A DNA stretch of 64,000 bases. Source: Sphingomonas gei. Its GTDB lineage: Bacteria; Pseudomonadota; Alphaproteobacteria; Sphingomonadales; Sphingomonadaceae. The position numbers and the translations under genes were made by a program. Positions 1 through 8,901 of this stretch are shown here, piece by piece. Within the stretch, counting starts at the first letter, position 1, and each line of letters starts with the position of its first letter. The notes beneath the pieces are model-generated. The model saw only the letters and a program-made list of their open reading frames with translations. It was not told the origin of the DNA and did not search any database. The stretch covers positions 496,001-560,000 of the forward strand of contig NZ_SRXT01000003.1 in the NCBI RefSeq assembly GCF_004792685.1, given 5' to 3'.

Positions 1-47
1 GCGCGCATGCGGCGGTCGCCCAAGCGGGAGCGCAGCAGCCGGATCAT
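1..47 (-). CDS. Start of a gene after the sigma factor, possibly an anti-sigma (FecR-like) protein; cut by window edge
   Basis: An ATG at 47-45 overlaps the TGA stop of the sigma-factor gene (46-44) in an ATGA arrangement, and the frame stays open to the window edge (visible peptide begins MIRLLRSRLGDRR). The four-base overlap is typical of translational coupling. Genes directly after FecI-type sigma factors usually encode FecR-type anti-sigma or signal-transducing membrane proteins, so that is the likeliest identity. Only about 15 residues are visible and they carry no diagnostic motif, so the identity rests on position alone. Confidence 0.4.
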   Translation of the reverse strand, partial: MIRLLRSRLGDRRMR

Positions 48-559
48 GCGTCGACGTCCAGGCGTTCGACGAGCCGTACGAGCGCGCGGTGGATCAGTTC
101 CTTCACCGACTCGTGCGAAATGCCCATGCGGGCGGCGATCTGGTGATAGGTCATCTTCTCGAACCGATGAAACTGGAACGCAGCGCGTGCGCGGGGCGGC
201 AGCTGCAGGATCGCCTCCACGGTACGCTCATATTCGTCGACGCCGATGACGATCCGCTCGGGGGACAGCGAATCGACCGGATCGGATGCTTCGGTGAGCG
301 GCTCGTGCGCCCCGGCCAGCCGCGCCTTCTGATAACGGTATCGCGAGATCAGGATGTTGCGTGCGACGGTGAAGATGAAGCGGTCGACCTTCTCGACCGG
401 GGTTTCGCGGCGCATCGCGTGGAGCCGGAGGAAGACCTCCTGGACCAGATCGTCGGCCTCGGCTTCGCTGACGCGGCGCGCGAAATAGCTGCGCAATGCC
501 GGGCCATGCTGGCGCACCCAGCCGTCTAGCTCGGGCTGGGTGCGGGAGGCGCCGCTCAT
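44..559 (-). CDS. ECF-family RNA polymerase sigma factor, FecI-like
   Basis: A 171-residue sigma-70 family protein of extracytoplasmic-function size. Region 2 is visible as the acidic helix with DDLVQEVFLRLH, followed by the VARNILISRYR segment. Region 4 has LPPRARAAFQFHRFEKMTY and the helix-turn-helix HQIAARMGISHESVKELI. It would direct RNA polymerase core to a small regulon, typically TonB-receptor genes, in response to a cell-surface signal. I chose the ATG at 559 because AGGTGG lies at ribosome-binding distance upstream; an in-frame ATG at 598 would add 13 residues without a comparable site. Its stop overlaps the next gene, probably an anti-sigma factor. The STN-domain receptor at 5571 could be its partner, but an efflux operon separates the two. 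Confidence 0.9.
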   Translation of the reverse strand: MSGASRTQPELDGWVRQHGPALRSYFARRVSEAEADDLVQEVFLRLHAMRRETPVEKVDRFIFTVARNILISRYRYQKARLAGAHEPLTEASDPVDSLSPERIVIGVDEYERTVEAILQLPPRARAAFQFHRFEKMTYHQIAARMGISHESVKELIHRALVRLVERLDVDA

Positions 560-685
560 GGCGCTTTCCACCTGCAATGATGTGGCGCGCGACCACATGG
601 CTCCGATCCCCGCTCACGGACGAACCCCGCCCCTATCTTACAGACGCACGGGCGCGGCGGGTGGGGGGATTGCGGGTTCGCCATA

Positions 686-1963
686 TCAGTCGGTCCCCTC
701 CCGTGGCGCTGCGGTCGGGTCCGCCCAGACGACGGTCTCGCCGGGGCGGAGCCCCGCGCGGATCTCGACGCCAGCCGGCGTGATCTGGCCCACCGTGACC
801 TGGCGCTCAATGACGCGCCCCGCGGCGCGAACCTTGACCCGGGCCTGCGGCGCGGTGCCGATCAGCGCCTCGGGCGGGACAACGATCGCGGCAGGCGCCT
901 GATAGGCGATCACCGCGACCGCAGCGCTCATGCCGATGCGCACGCGCGCAGCCTGATCGGCGGGCAAAGGATCGAGCCGGGCGCTGGCGACGAAGCGGGT
1001 CGGCCCGGTGGCGGCCTCGGTCGGTGCGGCGAACGCGGCGACCTTGCCGCCGAGCGCAACCCCGGCGAAGCCCGCGCCGGTGACGATCACGGGCTGGCCG
1101 ACCGCGAGCGCATTCACATCGGACTCGTCGACCTCGAAGATGACCGAAAGCCCCCCGTCGCGCGCAACCGTGCCGATCAGCTGTCCGCGTGTGACGCGGG
1201 TTCCGGGGTGGAGCGGGCCCTCGACCAGCTTCGCACCCGGTGACGGTGGCGCGACGAGCACTCCGGATGCCGGCGCGCGGATCACCGCTTGGCCGATCTG
1301 GGTTTCGGTGCGGTGCAGCCCGGCGCGGGCATTTTCGAGCTCGAGCCTGGCGATGCGGGCGGCGGCGGGGCTTCCGCGCGCAAGCGTGTCGGCGAGTTCG
1401 TCATTGGCGGCGGCGGCGGTCATCCGCTGCGCCACCAGCTGCTGCTCGACACCGTCATGCTCGTTGCGCGCGATGAGCCCCTTGTCGAGCAGCCGCCGGC
1501 TCTCGCGCGCCTCCCGTTCGAGCCGTGCGAGGTCGAGCGCCGCGAGGCGGACGCGACGGCGGGCAGCGGCGACTTCCGGGCCGCGCGGCCAATTGGCGAT
1601 GTCGTCGGCGGGCTGGTGCGCCTTGAGATAGGCGGCCTCGGCCTGGTTGCGCGCCGCGGCGATCTCCTGCGTGTCGAGCACCAGCAGCACGTCGCCTGCT
1701 GCGACGCGCGCGCCATAAGCGAAGTCGATCGTCCGCACCGCGCCGTCGAACGGCGCGGTGACGCTGACAGCGTCGCCAGCCGCGATCTTGCCGGCAAAGG
1801 CCAATGTGGCGACGAAGGGCTGGCGTTGCACGACGAGGCTGCGCTCGGCAGGAACCTCAGCCTTGTCGGCATGCGCGCCGGTCCACCACCAGCCGAACGC
1901 GGCGACGAGGAGCGCGACGACTCCGAGCCAGAGCGCGCGGCGGCTGCGGACCGTGGGGGTCAT
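686..1963 (-). CDS. HlyD/MacA-type periplasmic adaptor of a tripartite efflux system
   Basis: A 425-residue membrane-fusion protein. It has one N-terminal membrane anchor (residues about 9-27, ALWLGVVALLVAAFGWWW), a biotinyl-lipoyl-like half (GDAVSVTAPFDGAVRTI with GARVAAGDVLLVLD), a long alpha-helical hairpin rich in Arg, Ala and Glu, the second lipoyl half (VIRAPASGVLVAP) and beta-barrel/membrane-proximal domains. It would bridge the inner-membrane ABC transporter and the TolC-like channel. The ATG at 1963 overlaps the TGA of the upstream TolC-type gene as ATGA and is preferred over an in-frame ATG at 1975. It is the last of four genes; the gene order ATPase-permease-TolC-adaptor differs from the usual macA-macB order. 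The substrate cannot be read from the sequence. Confidence 0.9.
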   Translation of the reverse strand: MTPTVRSRRALWLGVVALLVAAFGWWWTGAHADKAEVPAERSLVVQRQPFVATLAFAGKIAAGDAVSVTAPFDGAVRTIDFAYGARVAAGDVLLVLDTQEIAAARNQAEAAYLKAHQPADDIANWPRGPEVAAARRRVRLAALDLARLEREARESRRLLDKGLIARNEHDGVEQQLVAQRMTAAAANDELADTLARGSPAAARIARLELENARAGLHRTETQIGQAVIRAPASGVLVAPPSPGAKLVEGPLHPGTRVTRGQLIGTVARDGGLSVIFEVDESDVNALAVGQPVIVTGAGFAGVALGGKVAAFAAPTEAATGPTRFVASARLDPLPADQAARVRIGMSAAVAVIAYQAPAAIVVPPEALIGTAPQARVKVRAAGRVIERQVTVGQITPAGVEIRAGLRPGETVVWADPTAAPREGTD

Positions 1964-3429
1964 TCGGCGCTCCATTCGATCTTCCAGCTTTCAAGCGTGG
2001 CGCCGATCTGGAGATCGAATGACGTTAGCGCGTCGAGATAGGAGATCATCGAAGCGAGCTCCTGGATTTCGGCGGCGCGGAGCGCGTCCTGGAGCGACAG
2101 CACTTCGAAATTGCTCGAGCGGCCGGCGGCGAGCTTGTCGCGGGCGATCTCCACGGCGCGCGCCGAAAGCGCCTTGAAGCGGCGGGCGGCTTCGACTTGC
2201 GACCAGGCCGCCTCGACGCGCTGCGCGGCGTCGCGCACTTGCGTTTCGACCGATTGATCGAGGGCTTCGAGGCGCAGCTCGGCAGTGCGCAGGCTGGTAT
2301 CGGCCTCGATCACCGCGAGCTTCGGCGCGGGATCGCCGAGCGGAATCGCCAATTGGACGCCGACGCGATTGTCATTCAGGGTGGGAAGGGGACCAAGCAG
2401 CGGATCGCGCCCTGCGAACCGCGTCGCAGTGGCGACCAGCGAGAGGTCCCAGAGCCGCTGGTTGCGGGCGAGGCGCAGCCCCTCCTGCGCCTGTTGGACA
2501 GATCGCTGCTGCGCGAGCAGGTCCATGCGACTGGCACGCGCGATTTCGATGGCATGCTCGGTGTCTATGGGGACCTGTTCGGCGGCGATTGGATCGGCGG
2601 CGACGATATTGGTGACCGGATCGAGCGCGAGCTGCTCGAGCAAGGCGAGCTGCGCCGAATTGCGCTGCTGCCGCATCTGATGGAGCGCGACTTGCTGGTT
2701 GGCCTGATCGGCCTCGCTCTGGACGATGTCGGCCGCCGCCATCCGGCCGGCGTCGATCAGCGCACGGTTGGTGGCGATCAGATCGGCGGTGCGCCCGAGC
2801 GCGAATTCGGCGAGGCGAACCTGCTCCTGTGCCTGCTGGAGCGAACGATACGCGAAGGCGATCCGGCTGATCCCTTCGGACAGCGTGTTGCGGAGTGCGA
2901 GCCGCTCGATCGAATCCTGGAGCCGGGCGATACGGAGCGGCGCGCGGTTCACTGCGAAGCCGCCGCCGCGCAGCAATGGCTGGGTGACCGCGAGGGTGGC
3001 GACGTCGCTGTCTCCGCGGCGGTCGAGCCGCTGGCGACGGTCCCACACGAAGCCGATTTGCGCGCCGCTGGGGAGCAACAGGCTGCCGACGCCCCCGACA
3101 CTGCCCTGGTGCGTGACGATTCCGGCACGATCGTCGCGATAGATGTCGGCGAGGACATCGAGCCTCGGGGCGAAGCGCTGTTCGGCGGCACGCAGGCGAA
3201 AGCGCTGCGCGGCGCGCTCGAGGAAGGCAGCGCGGATGTCGCGATTGTCGCGAACGCCAAGTGCCACCGCATCGACCAGGCTGATCGGCACCGGCCGGTC
3301 GAGCGCCGAGGGGCGTATGCCCGAGGGCGAGGGAATCCCGGCGATCGGCGCCGTCGCCCGCGCCTGGGCCAGCGCCGGGTGCGGCGCGCATAGCAATGCG
3401 CAGGCAAGGACTTCCGGTCTAATCCGCAC
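1960..3429 (-). CDS. TolC-family outer-membrane efflux channel protein
   Basis: A 489-residue protein with a Sec-type signal peptide (MRIRPEVLACALLCAPHPALAQ, cleavage after ALA-Q likely), a proline-rich linker, and two long alpha-helical halves with heptad-like repeats. Examples are the segments near QAQEQVRLAEFALGRT and the second copy near QAQEGLRLARNQRLWDLSL. This duplicated coiled-coil and beta-strand plan is that of outer-membrane factors. It forms the exit duct of the efflux complex made with the adaptor, permease and ATPase of the same operon. The start overlaps the permease gene end by 11 bases and the stop overlaps the adaptor start (ATGA), so all three are translationally coupled. 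Confidence 0.9.
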   Translation of the reverse strand: MRIRPEVLACALLCAPHPALAQARATAPIAGIPSPSGIRPSALDRPVPISLVDAVALGVRDNRDIRAAFLERAAQRFRLRAAEQRFAPRLDVLADIYRDDRAGIVTHQGSVGGVGSLLLPSGAQIGFVWDRRQRLDRRGDSDVATLAVTQPLLRGGGFAVNRAPLRIARLQDSIERLALRNTLSEGISRIAFAYRSLQQAQEQVRLAEFALGRTADLIATNRALIDAGRMAAADIVQSEADQANQQVALHQMRQQRNSAQLALLEQLALDPVTNIVAADPIAAEQVPIDTEHAIEIARASRMDLLAQQRSVQQAQEGLRLARNQRLWDLSLVATATRFAGRDPLLGPLPTLNDNRVGVQLAIPLGDPAPKLAVIEADTSLRTAELRLEALDQSVETQVRDAAQRVEAAWSQVEAARRFKALSARAVEIARDKLAAGRSSNFEVLSLQDALRAAEIQELASMISYLDALTSFDLQIGATLESWKIEWSAE

Positions 3430-4618
3430 GCAGCGCCTCGATCGGGTTGAGCCGCGAAGCAGTGATTGCAGGATAGAGGCCGAAGACCAGCCCCATGCCG
3501 CCGGCGGCGGCGGGGCCGAGCGCGAGCGTCCACGGGGCGAGGGCGAAGTCCCAGCCCGAACTGTGGGCGATGACCCAGGCGATTGCCGCTCCGAGCGCCG
3601 AGCCGATGGCGCCGCCCGCGATCGTCAGCAGGACTGCTTCGAGGAGGAACAGGATGCGGATATCGGTGGGGGTGGCGCCGGTGGCCGCGCGCAGGCCGAT
3701 CTCGCGCTGGCGTTCCATCACGCTCATCAGCATGACGTTCATTACGCCGATCCCACCGACGAGCAGCGAAACCGCGCCGATCCAGATCAGCATCCGCGAA
3801 TGCACGGCCTTTTGCTCCTGCATCGTCCGCAGGATCGATCGCGCGTCGAGCACGGTGAGCTTGGCATCGGGCGTAGCGAGGCGCGCGGTGATCCGTTCGC
3901 TCGCCGCCTGGGTGTCGGCGCCGGGGCGCAACCGGACGAGCAACCCGGTGGGGCCGCCATCGGGAATGATCCGCCGGGCACAATGAAGCGGAATCAGCAC
4001 CGCCATGTTGTAGTCGACCGGATCGAGCGTCTCGGGCACCACCGGTGCCAGCACGCCGACGATCGTATAGCCATAGCCGCCGATCAGCACGGCGCTGCCC
4101 GGGCCGACCGCCGCGGCGGGCCCGGAGAGCGCACGCGCGGCGGCATCGCCGAGCACCCCCGACAGCGCACATTCCTCGACGGCGGCGGGATGCCGCCCCG
4201 CGGCGAGGCGCAGGTTTGCCAGCGTTGCCAGTGCCGGCGGCGCCGCGAGGATGGCGATATCCGCGGTTCTCCCGCCGGTGCGCGCCGCCGCGCGACCGTT
4301 GGCGAGCGGGACGGCCTCGATCACGTCGGGATCGGTGCGGGCAAGTGCGTCGATCGCTGCCTGCGACAGCAATGCAGGGCGATCGCCGGTGGGCGCCGAC
4401 CCGATCTGGAGCATGTCGACCCCAAGCTTGGCGAACAGCTTCAGCGATTCGCGCTGCGCCATGTGCCCGCCATTGAGCATCGCGATGATCGACGCCGTGC
4501 CGATCATGATACCGAGCAAAGCGAGCGCGGAGCGGCGGCCCTGCGAGCGCAGGTTGCTCCACGCCTCGGCAAGGGTGTCACCGAGCCGCGCCTGGATGCC
4601 GGGTAGTGCGATCAGCAT
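3419..4618 (-). CDS. MacB/FtsX-type ABC transporter permease
   Basis: A 399-residue permease. An N-terminal membrane helix (SALALLGIMIGTASIIAMLN, residues about 30-49) is followed by a large periplasmic MacB core domain of roughly 200 residues. A C-terminal FtsX domain follows with three helices: LIWIGAVSLLVGGIGVMNVM, then IRILFLLEAVLLTIAGGAIG, then a last helix near the end (MGLVFGLYPAITASRLNP). The conserved cytoplasmic ERQREIGLRAATGAT segment between helices is the usual contact with the ATPase. The ATG at 4618 overlaps the ATPase stop by seven bases. The same frame stays open further upstream, but that part is the shadow of the ATPase gene. MacB-type systems act as mechanotransmission pumps for macrolides, lipopeptides, siderophores or peptides; which applies here is unknown. 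Confidence 0.92.
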   Translation of the reverse strand: MLIALPGIQARLGDTLAEAWSNLRSQGRRSALALLGIMIGTASIIAMLNGGHMAQRESLKLFAKLGVDMLQIGSAPTGDRPALLSQAAIDALARTDPDVIEAVPLANGRAAARTGGRTADIAILAAPPALATLANLRLAAGRHPAAVEECALSGVLGDAAARALSGPAAAVGPGSAVLIGGYGYTIVGVLAPVVPETLDPVDYNMAVLIPLHCARRIIPDGGPTGLLVRLRPGADTQAASERITARLATPDAKLTVLDARSILRTMQEQKAVHSRMLIWIGAVSLLVGGIGVMNVMLMSVMERQREIGLRAATGATPTDIRILFLLEAVLLTIAGGAIGSALGAAIAWVIAHSSGWDFALAPWTLALGPAAAGGMGLVFGLYPAITASRLNPIEALRAD

Positions 4619-5295
4619 GTTCCGGATCCGCTGCCGAGTACGCGTCCGTCTCGCAATGCGATCTGGCGCGGGCAGGACGCGGCGAGCTCGCGGTCGTGCG
4701 TGACCATCACGACGGTCACGCCGAGCTCGGCATTGAGCGCGGCGAGCAGCGCCATCACGTCCTGCGCGGTGCTGCTGTCGAGGCTGCCGGTGGGCTCGTC
4801 CGCCAGCAGCAGCCGCGGTGCGCCGACCAGCGCGCGGGCGATGGCGACGCGCTGGCTCTGCCCTCCGGATAACTGGCCGGGTAGATGTCCGGTGCGATCG
4901 GCAAGGCCCACGCGGGCGAGCATCGCCTCGGCCGCGGCGCGCTGGGCGTCGCGTGGGACGCCGCGATATTGCAATGGCAGCGCGACGTTCTGCCACGCCG
5001 TGAGGCGCGGAAGCAGATGGAAGGACTGGAAGACGAAGCCGATCAGCCGGTTGCGCAGCCGTGCGCTCTCGTGCGCAGAGCAGCCGGCAACCGCTTCGCC
5101 GTCGATCCACAGCGTCCCGCTGCTCGGCCGATCGAGCAAGCCGATCAGATTGAGCAAGGTGCTCTTGCCCGAACCGGACGGGCCTACCAGTGCACAGAAC
5201 TCGCCGCTCGCAATCGACAGCGTGACTTCATCGAGCACGGCGATCGCGCGATCAGGCGCAGCATAGTATTTGGAGACGCTTTCAAGCCTAAGCAC
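4612..5295 (-). CDS. ABC transporter ATP-binding protein (MacB/LolD type)
   Basis: A 227-residue ATPase with the complete motif set: Walker A GPSGSGKST, Q-loop in GFVFQSFHLL, signature LSGGQSQRVAIARAL, Walker B LLLADEPTG and the H-loop in MVTHDRELA. It energises the MacB-type permease encoded directly downstream. I place the start at GTG 5295 because GTGGAGG lies five bases upstream and the resulting N-terminus (MLRLESVSKYY) matches the family. An upstream in-frame GTG at 5307 is possible. It is the promoter-proximal gene of the four-gene efflux operon and faces the divergent receptor gene at 5571. Confidence 0.92.
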   Translation of the reverse strand: MLRLESVSKYYAAPDRAIAVLDEVTLSIASGEFCALVGPSGSGKSTLLNLIGLLDRPSSGTLWIDGEAVAGCSAHESARLRNRLIGFVFQSFHLLPRLTAWQNVALPLQYRGVPRDAQRAAAEAMLARVGLADRTGHLPGQLSGGQSQRVAIARALVGAPRLLLADEPTGSLDSSTAQDVMALLAALNAELGVTVVMVTHDRELAASCPRQIALRDGRVLGSGSGTC

Positions 5296-5570
5296 ACCGA
5301 CCTCCACCCGGAGGCGAACAGGAATGATCGCCCGATCGGTGTCAATAGGGCCCCATTTTGTCGTAGAATTGCCGATTTCACGAAGTTGTGCGGTGCAACG
5401 TGATGCCCACTGTTGCGGCTGCGAACACCGCGATGTGGATATGTACTGACATCCGTGTAGATATTTTTTTGCGGGTCCCCCCGGCCTCGTGGTTTCGGCG
5501 TCGTAGTTCTAGACTGTGGCACGCCGCAGCGAACAACCGAGGCACGAGCCTCGACCAGGAGGGGATATCC
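5296..5570. promoter_or_regulatory. Divergent intergenic region between efflux operon and STN-type receptor gene
   Basis: These 275 bases must hold promoters for both the leftward efflux operon and the rightward receptor gene. A comparatively AT-rich core lies around 5435-5475, with a T7 run at 5465-5471. A strong ribosome-binding site (AGGAGGGG, 5557-5564) precedes the receptor ATG. I could not assign -35/-10 boxes or an operator with confidence. Confidence 0.45.
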
Positions 5571-8500
5571 ATGGGTGTTATCGCGCCGAAGCTGCGTCAT
5601 ATTCTGCTTGTCGGAGTGGCCAATCTTGGATTGGTCGCGACTGCGGGGGCGGGGCAGGCGACACCGCGCGAGACCAGCTTCAAGATCGAAGCACAGCCAC
5701 TTGCCACCGCACTGCGCGATCTGGCGATGCAGAGCGGCGTTTCGATCCTCGCGGATTCGGCGCTGACCCAGGGCAAGATGGCCCCGCGCTATGCAGCTAC
5801 CAGCGATGTCGAGCTGGCGCTGGGCGTTCTGCTTCGCGGAACGGGACTGACCTATCGTCAGCGTGGCAACCTCTATGTCGTGGTCGCGGCGCGCGCGATG
5901 ACCACGGGCGCCCAGGACCAGGCGGCGTCGCCGCCGCCGCCGCCGGACAATGACGGCGAAATCCTCGTCACCGCGCAGAAGATCGAAGAGTCGATCCAGG
6001 ACGTGCCGATCGCGGTTTCGGCCTTTTCGGGGGCGGCGCTCGACAATCTGAAGATCGAGACGGGCGGCGAATTGCTGCGCGCGATCCCCAACGTCACCTT
6101 TTCGAAGAGCAATTTCTCCGGCTATAACTTCTCGATCCGCGGGGTGGGGACCAAGGCGGTGTCGGCGAGCACCGATCCGGCGGTGGCGGTCAGCTTCAAC
6201 AACACGCCGTTGATCCGCAACCGGCTGTTCGAGCAGGAATTCCTCGACCTCCAGCGCGTCGAGGTGCTGCGCGGGCCGCAGGGCACGCTGTATGGACGGA
6301 ACGCAACCGCGGGCGTGGTCAACGTGCTGCCGGCCTTGCCCTCGAACAAGTTCGGCGCCGAAATCGAGACCGAGGTCGGCAATTACGAGACCCGCCGCGT
6401 GAGCGGGATGGTCAATCTGCCGCTCAGCTCTACGCTCGCGGTACGCGCGGCGGGCGCCTACACCAAGCGGGACGGCTTCGAGTATAACCGCTTCAACGAT
6501 ACGCGCGTGAACGGGCGCGATCTGTGGACGACGCGCATCTCCGCATTGTGGGAGCCCTCCGCCGGCTTCCGCGCGAGCATGATCTGGCAGCATTTCGAGG
6601 AAGACGACAATCGCTCGCGCAGCGGCAAGCAATTGTGCACGCGCGATCCCGGACCAGCCAAGATCGGCAACACGGAGGTCCCCGACACGCTGCGCGCACG
6701 GTTCAGCCAGGGCTGCCTGCCGGGGACGTTATTCTCCGACGATGCGTTCGGCGTTCCCAATGCGGAGAGCTTCCCGCATGTCCTGATCGCGAGCAACATC
6801 GGCCTCGGGGACCGGCCGGACGGGACAACGGTATCGGCAGTGCGGCCGTTGACCGATCCCTATGCAGGCATCACCCAGTCGCGAAACCTGCGCGAGATTT
6901 CGACCAGCTATGATCCGGTTTTTCGCGCCAAGAACGATTTCTACCAGCTCAACCTCGACATCGGGTTGGCCGACGGGCTGCGGCTGATCTCGCAGACTGC
7001 CTATGCACGTGATCGCTATTATTCTTCGCAGGATTACAGCCGGTTCGCGTCCAATCCGATCTTCGGCAATTCGACCGAGCCCGGATTGACCCGCGCCGTC
7101 GATTTTACGCTGGTGGCGCCGGATGTCACGCCCGGCGGGATCTTCACTGACCCGCAACTGGGGGCTTCGAACCGGTTCCTGTCGGTGGATCTCAGCAAAT
7201 CAAGCAACGAGCAATGGACGCAGGAGCTTCGTTTGCAATCGTCCTGGGACGGGCCGCTGAATGTCAATTTTGGAGGTAACTATCTAAACTTCAAATCGAA
7301 AGATGATTATTACGTATTCAGCAATCTATTCACGCTTATCGGGAGATATTTCTATAATCTGGATCAAAATGGCTTCGATTATGATAAGTTTACGTACAAT
7401 ATGCGCACACTGCCTTGCCAGCCGACCAGCCCAACCGACACCGATGCGGCCTGCATCTATATCGACCCGAACCCGCTCGACAAGATCAACGGCGAGGGGC
7501 ACAATTATTTCCGCAGCAAGAACGAAGTTCAAACCGAAAGCTGGGCCCTGTTCGGCGAACTATATTACAAGCTCACCGATCGGCTGAAGCTCACCGGTGG
7601 TCTGCGCTACACCAACGACACCAAGACCAGCACGCCCTATCCGAGTCAGTTGCTGCTCGGGATTGGCGGCGTGATGGGCACGTTGACGGGCGGCAAGGCG
7701 GCGATTGGCTATCCGGCGCAGCCCGACATCGTCCAGAAGTGGCAACGCTTCAGCGGCCGCGCGGTGATCGACTGGAAGCCCGACCTTGGCTTCACCAAGG
7801 ATACCCTGATCTATGCGTCGTTCTCGCATGGCTATAAGGGCGGCGGCTCGAACCCGCCGCGGGTGGATTTCGATCCGACGATCGTCCGCTACCAGCCGCT
7901 CGCGCAGACTTTTGCGCCCGAATATGTCAACGCGTTCGAGATCGGCACCAAGAACGTGTTTGCCGACGGCAGAGCCGGGCTCAACCTGACCGGCTTCTAT
8001 TATGATTACACCAACTACCAGGTCTCACAGATCGTCGATCGCATTTCGCTCAACGAGAATTTCGATTCGACTTCGATGGGGCTCGAGGCGGAGGCATGGT
8101 GGCAGCCCTCGCGCAACTTTCGGCTGGATGCCAATCTTGGCTATCTGCGCACCCGCATCGCCGACGGCGAGCAATCGATCGACGTGATGAACCGCACCCA
8201 GGGCAATCCCGATTGGGTGTTGGTAAGGCCTTGGGTGCAGGTGCCGTCCAACTGCATCGCGCCGCGCGTCGCGGTGGAAGCGATCCTGAACTCGCCCTTG
8301 TCGCTGGGCCCCGATGGCGGGCTGGGCGCCACGGCATTGGCGGCGTTGTGCAGCGCGTCGAACCGCTATGGCGATTATGAGCCCGAGGAGCCGAACGGGC
8401 TGCTGCCGCTTTATGCGATGTTCGATCTCCTCTACGACCCGTTGCTGCCCTATGACCCCACGAAGAGTCCGGTCCAGCCGTTCGGCGCCACCGCTGCACG

Positions 8501-8900
8501 CAGTGGCGCGCCCAATGGCGGGCGCGGCTTCTATGCCGATCTGAGCGGCAACGAACTGCCCAATTCGCCGCGGCTGACGCTCAATGTCGGCGCGCAATAC
8601 AGCCTGTTTCGCGACGAATGGAAGGTCACGCTGCGCGGCGATTATTACCGCCAGGGCCCGAGCTATGCGCGCGTTTACAACACTGCCTATGATCGGCTGC
8701 ACGGCTGGGACAATGCCAATCTGGCACTGACGATCGAAAATGCGAAATGGGATATGACCGCGCAATTCTATGTGAAGAACGTCTTCAACAGCACGCCGAT
8801 CACCGACGCCTTCACCAATTCGGATGATACTGGGCTAACCACCAACGTGTTCACCTCGGAGCCGCGGATCTTCGGGTTCCGGCTGTCGAAGCGCTTCTGA
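5571..8900 (+). CDS. TonB-dependent outer-membrane receptor with N-terminal STN domain
   Basis: A 1109-residue receptor. A signal peptide ends near AGAGQA, then an STN secretin/TonB N-terminal domain (residues about 35-108, with FKIEAQPLATALRDLAMQSG and TGLTYRQRGNLYVVV). A proline run follows, then a plug domain (ILVTAQKIEESIQDVPIAVS; LQRVEVLRGPQGTLYGRNATAG) and a 22-strand barrel ending in an aromatic residue (FGFRLSKRF). STN domains let such receptors signal through an anti-sigma factor as well as transport. The ATG at 5571 has AGGAGGGG seven bases upstream; the frame extends further but without a signal peptide. Ligand is unknown. The stretch coding for residues about 564-605 is strikingly AT-rich compared with the rest of the gene. 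The DUF2147 gene starts two bases after the stop. Confidence 0.93.
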   Translation: MGVIAPKLRHILLVGVANLGLVATAGAGQATPRETSFKIEAQPLATALRDLAMQSGVSILADSALTQGKMAPRYAATSDVELALGVLLRGTGLTYRQRGNLYVVVAARAMTTGAQDQAASPPPPPDNDGEILVTAQKIEESIQDVPIAVSAFSGAALDNLKIETGGELLRAIPNVTFSKSNFSGYNFSIRGVGTKAVSASTDPAVAVSFNNTPLIRNRLFEQEFLDLQRVEVLRGPQGTLYGRNATAGVVNVLPALPSNKFGAEIETEVGNYETRRVSGMVNLPLSSTLAVRAAGAYTKRDGFEYNRFNDTRVNGRDLWTTRISALWEPSAGFRASMIWQHFEEDDNRSRSGKQLCTRDPGPAKIGNTEVPDTLRARFSQGCLPGTLFSDDAFGVPNAESFPHVLIASNIGLGDRPDGTTVSAVRPLTDPYAGITQSRNLREISTSYDPVFRAKNDFYQLNLDIGLADGLRLISQTAYARDRYYSSQDYSRFASNPIFGNSTEPGLTRAVDFTLVAPDVTPGGIFTDPQLGASNRFLSVDLSKSSNEQWTQELRLQSSWDGPLNVNFGGNYLNFKSKDDYYVFSNLFTLIGRYFYNLDQNGFDYDKFTYNMRTLPCQPTSPTDTDAACIYIDPNPLDKINGEGHNYFRSKNEVQTESWALFGELYYKLTDRLKLTGGLRYTNDTKTSTPYPSQLLLGIGGVMGTLTGGKAAIGYPAQPDIVQKWQRFSGRAVIDWKPDLGFTKDTLIYASFSHGYKGGGSNPPRVDFDPTIVRYQPLAQTFAPEYVNAFEIGTKNVFADGRAGLNLTGFYYDYTNYQVSQIVDRISLNENFDSTSMGLEAEAWWQPSRNFRLDANLGYLRTRIADGEQSIDVMNRTQGNPDWVLVRPWVQVPSNCIAPRVAVEAILNSPLSLGPDGGLGATALAALCSASNRYGDYEPEEPNGLLPLYAMFDLLYDPLLPYDPTKSPVQPFGATAARSGAPNGGRGFYADLSGNELPNSPRLTLNVGAQYSLFRDEWKVTLRGDYYRQGPSYARVYNTAYDRLHGWDNANLALTIENAKWDMTAQFYVKNVFNSTPITDAFTNSDDTGLTTNVFTSEPRIFGFRLSKRF

Positions 8901-8901
8901 G

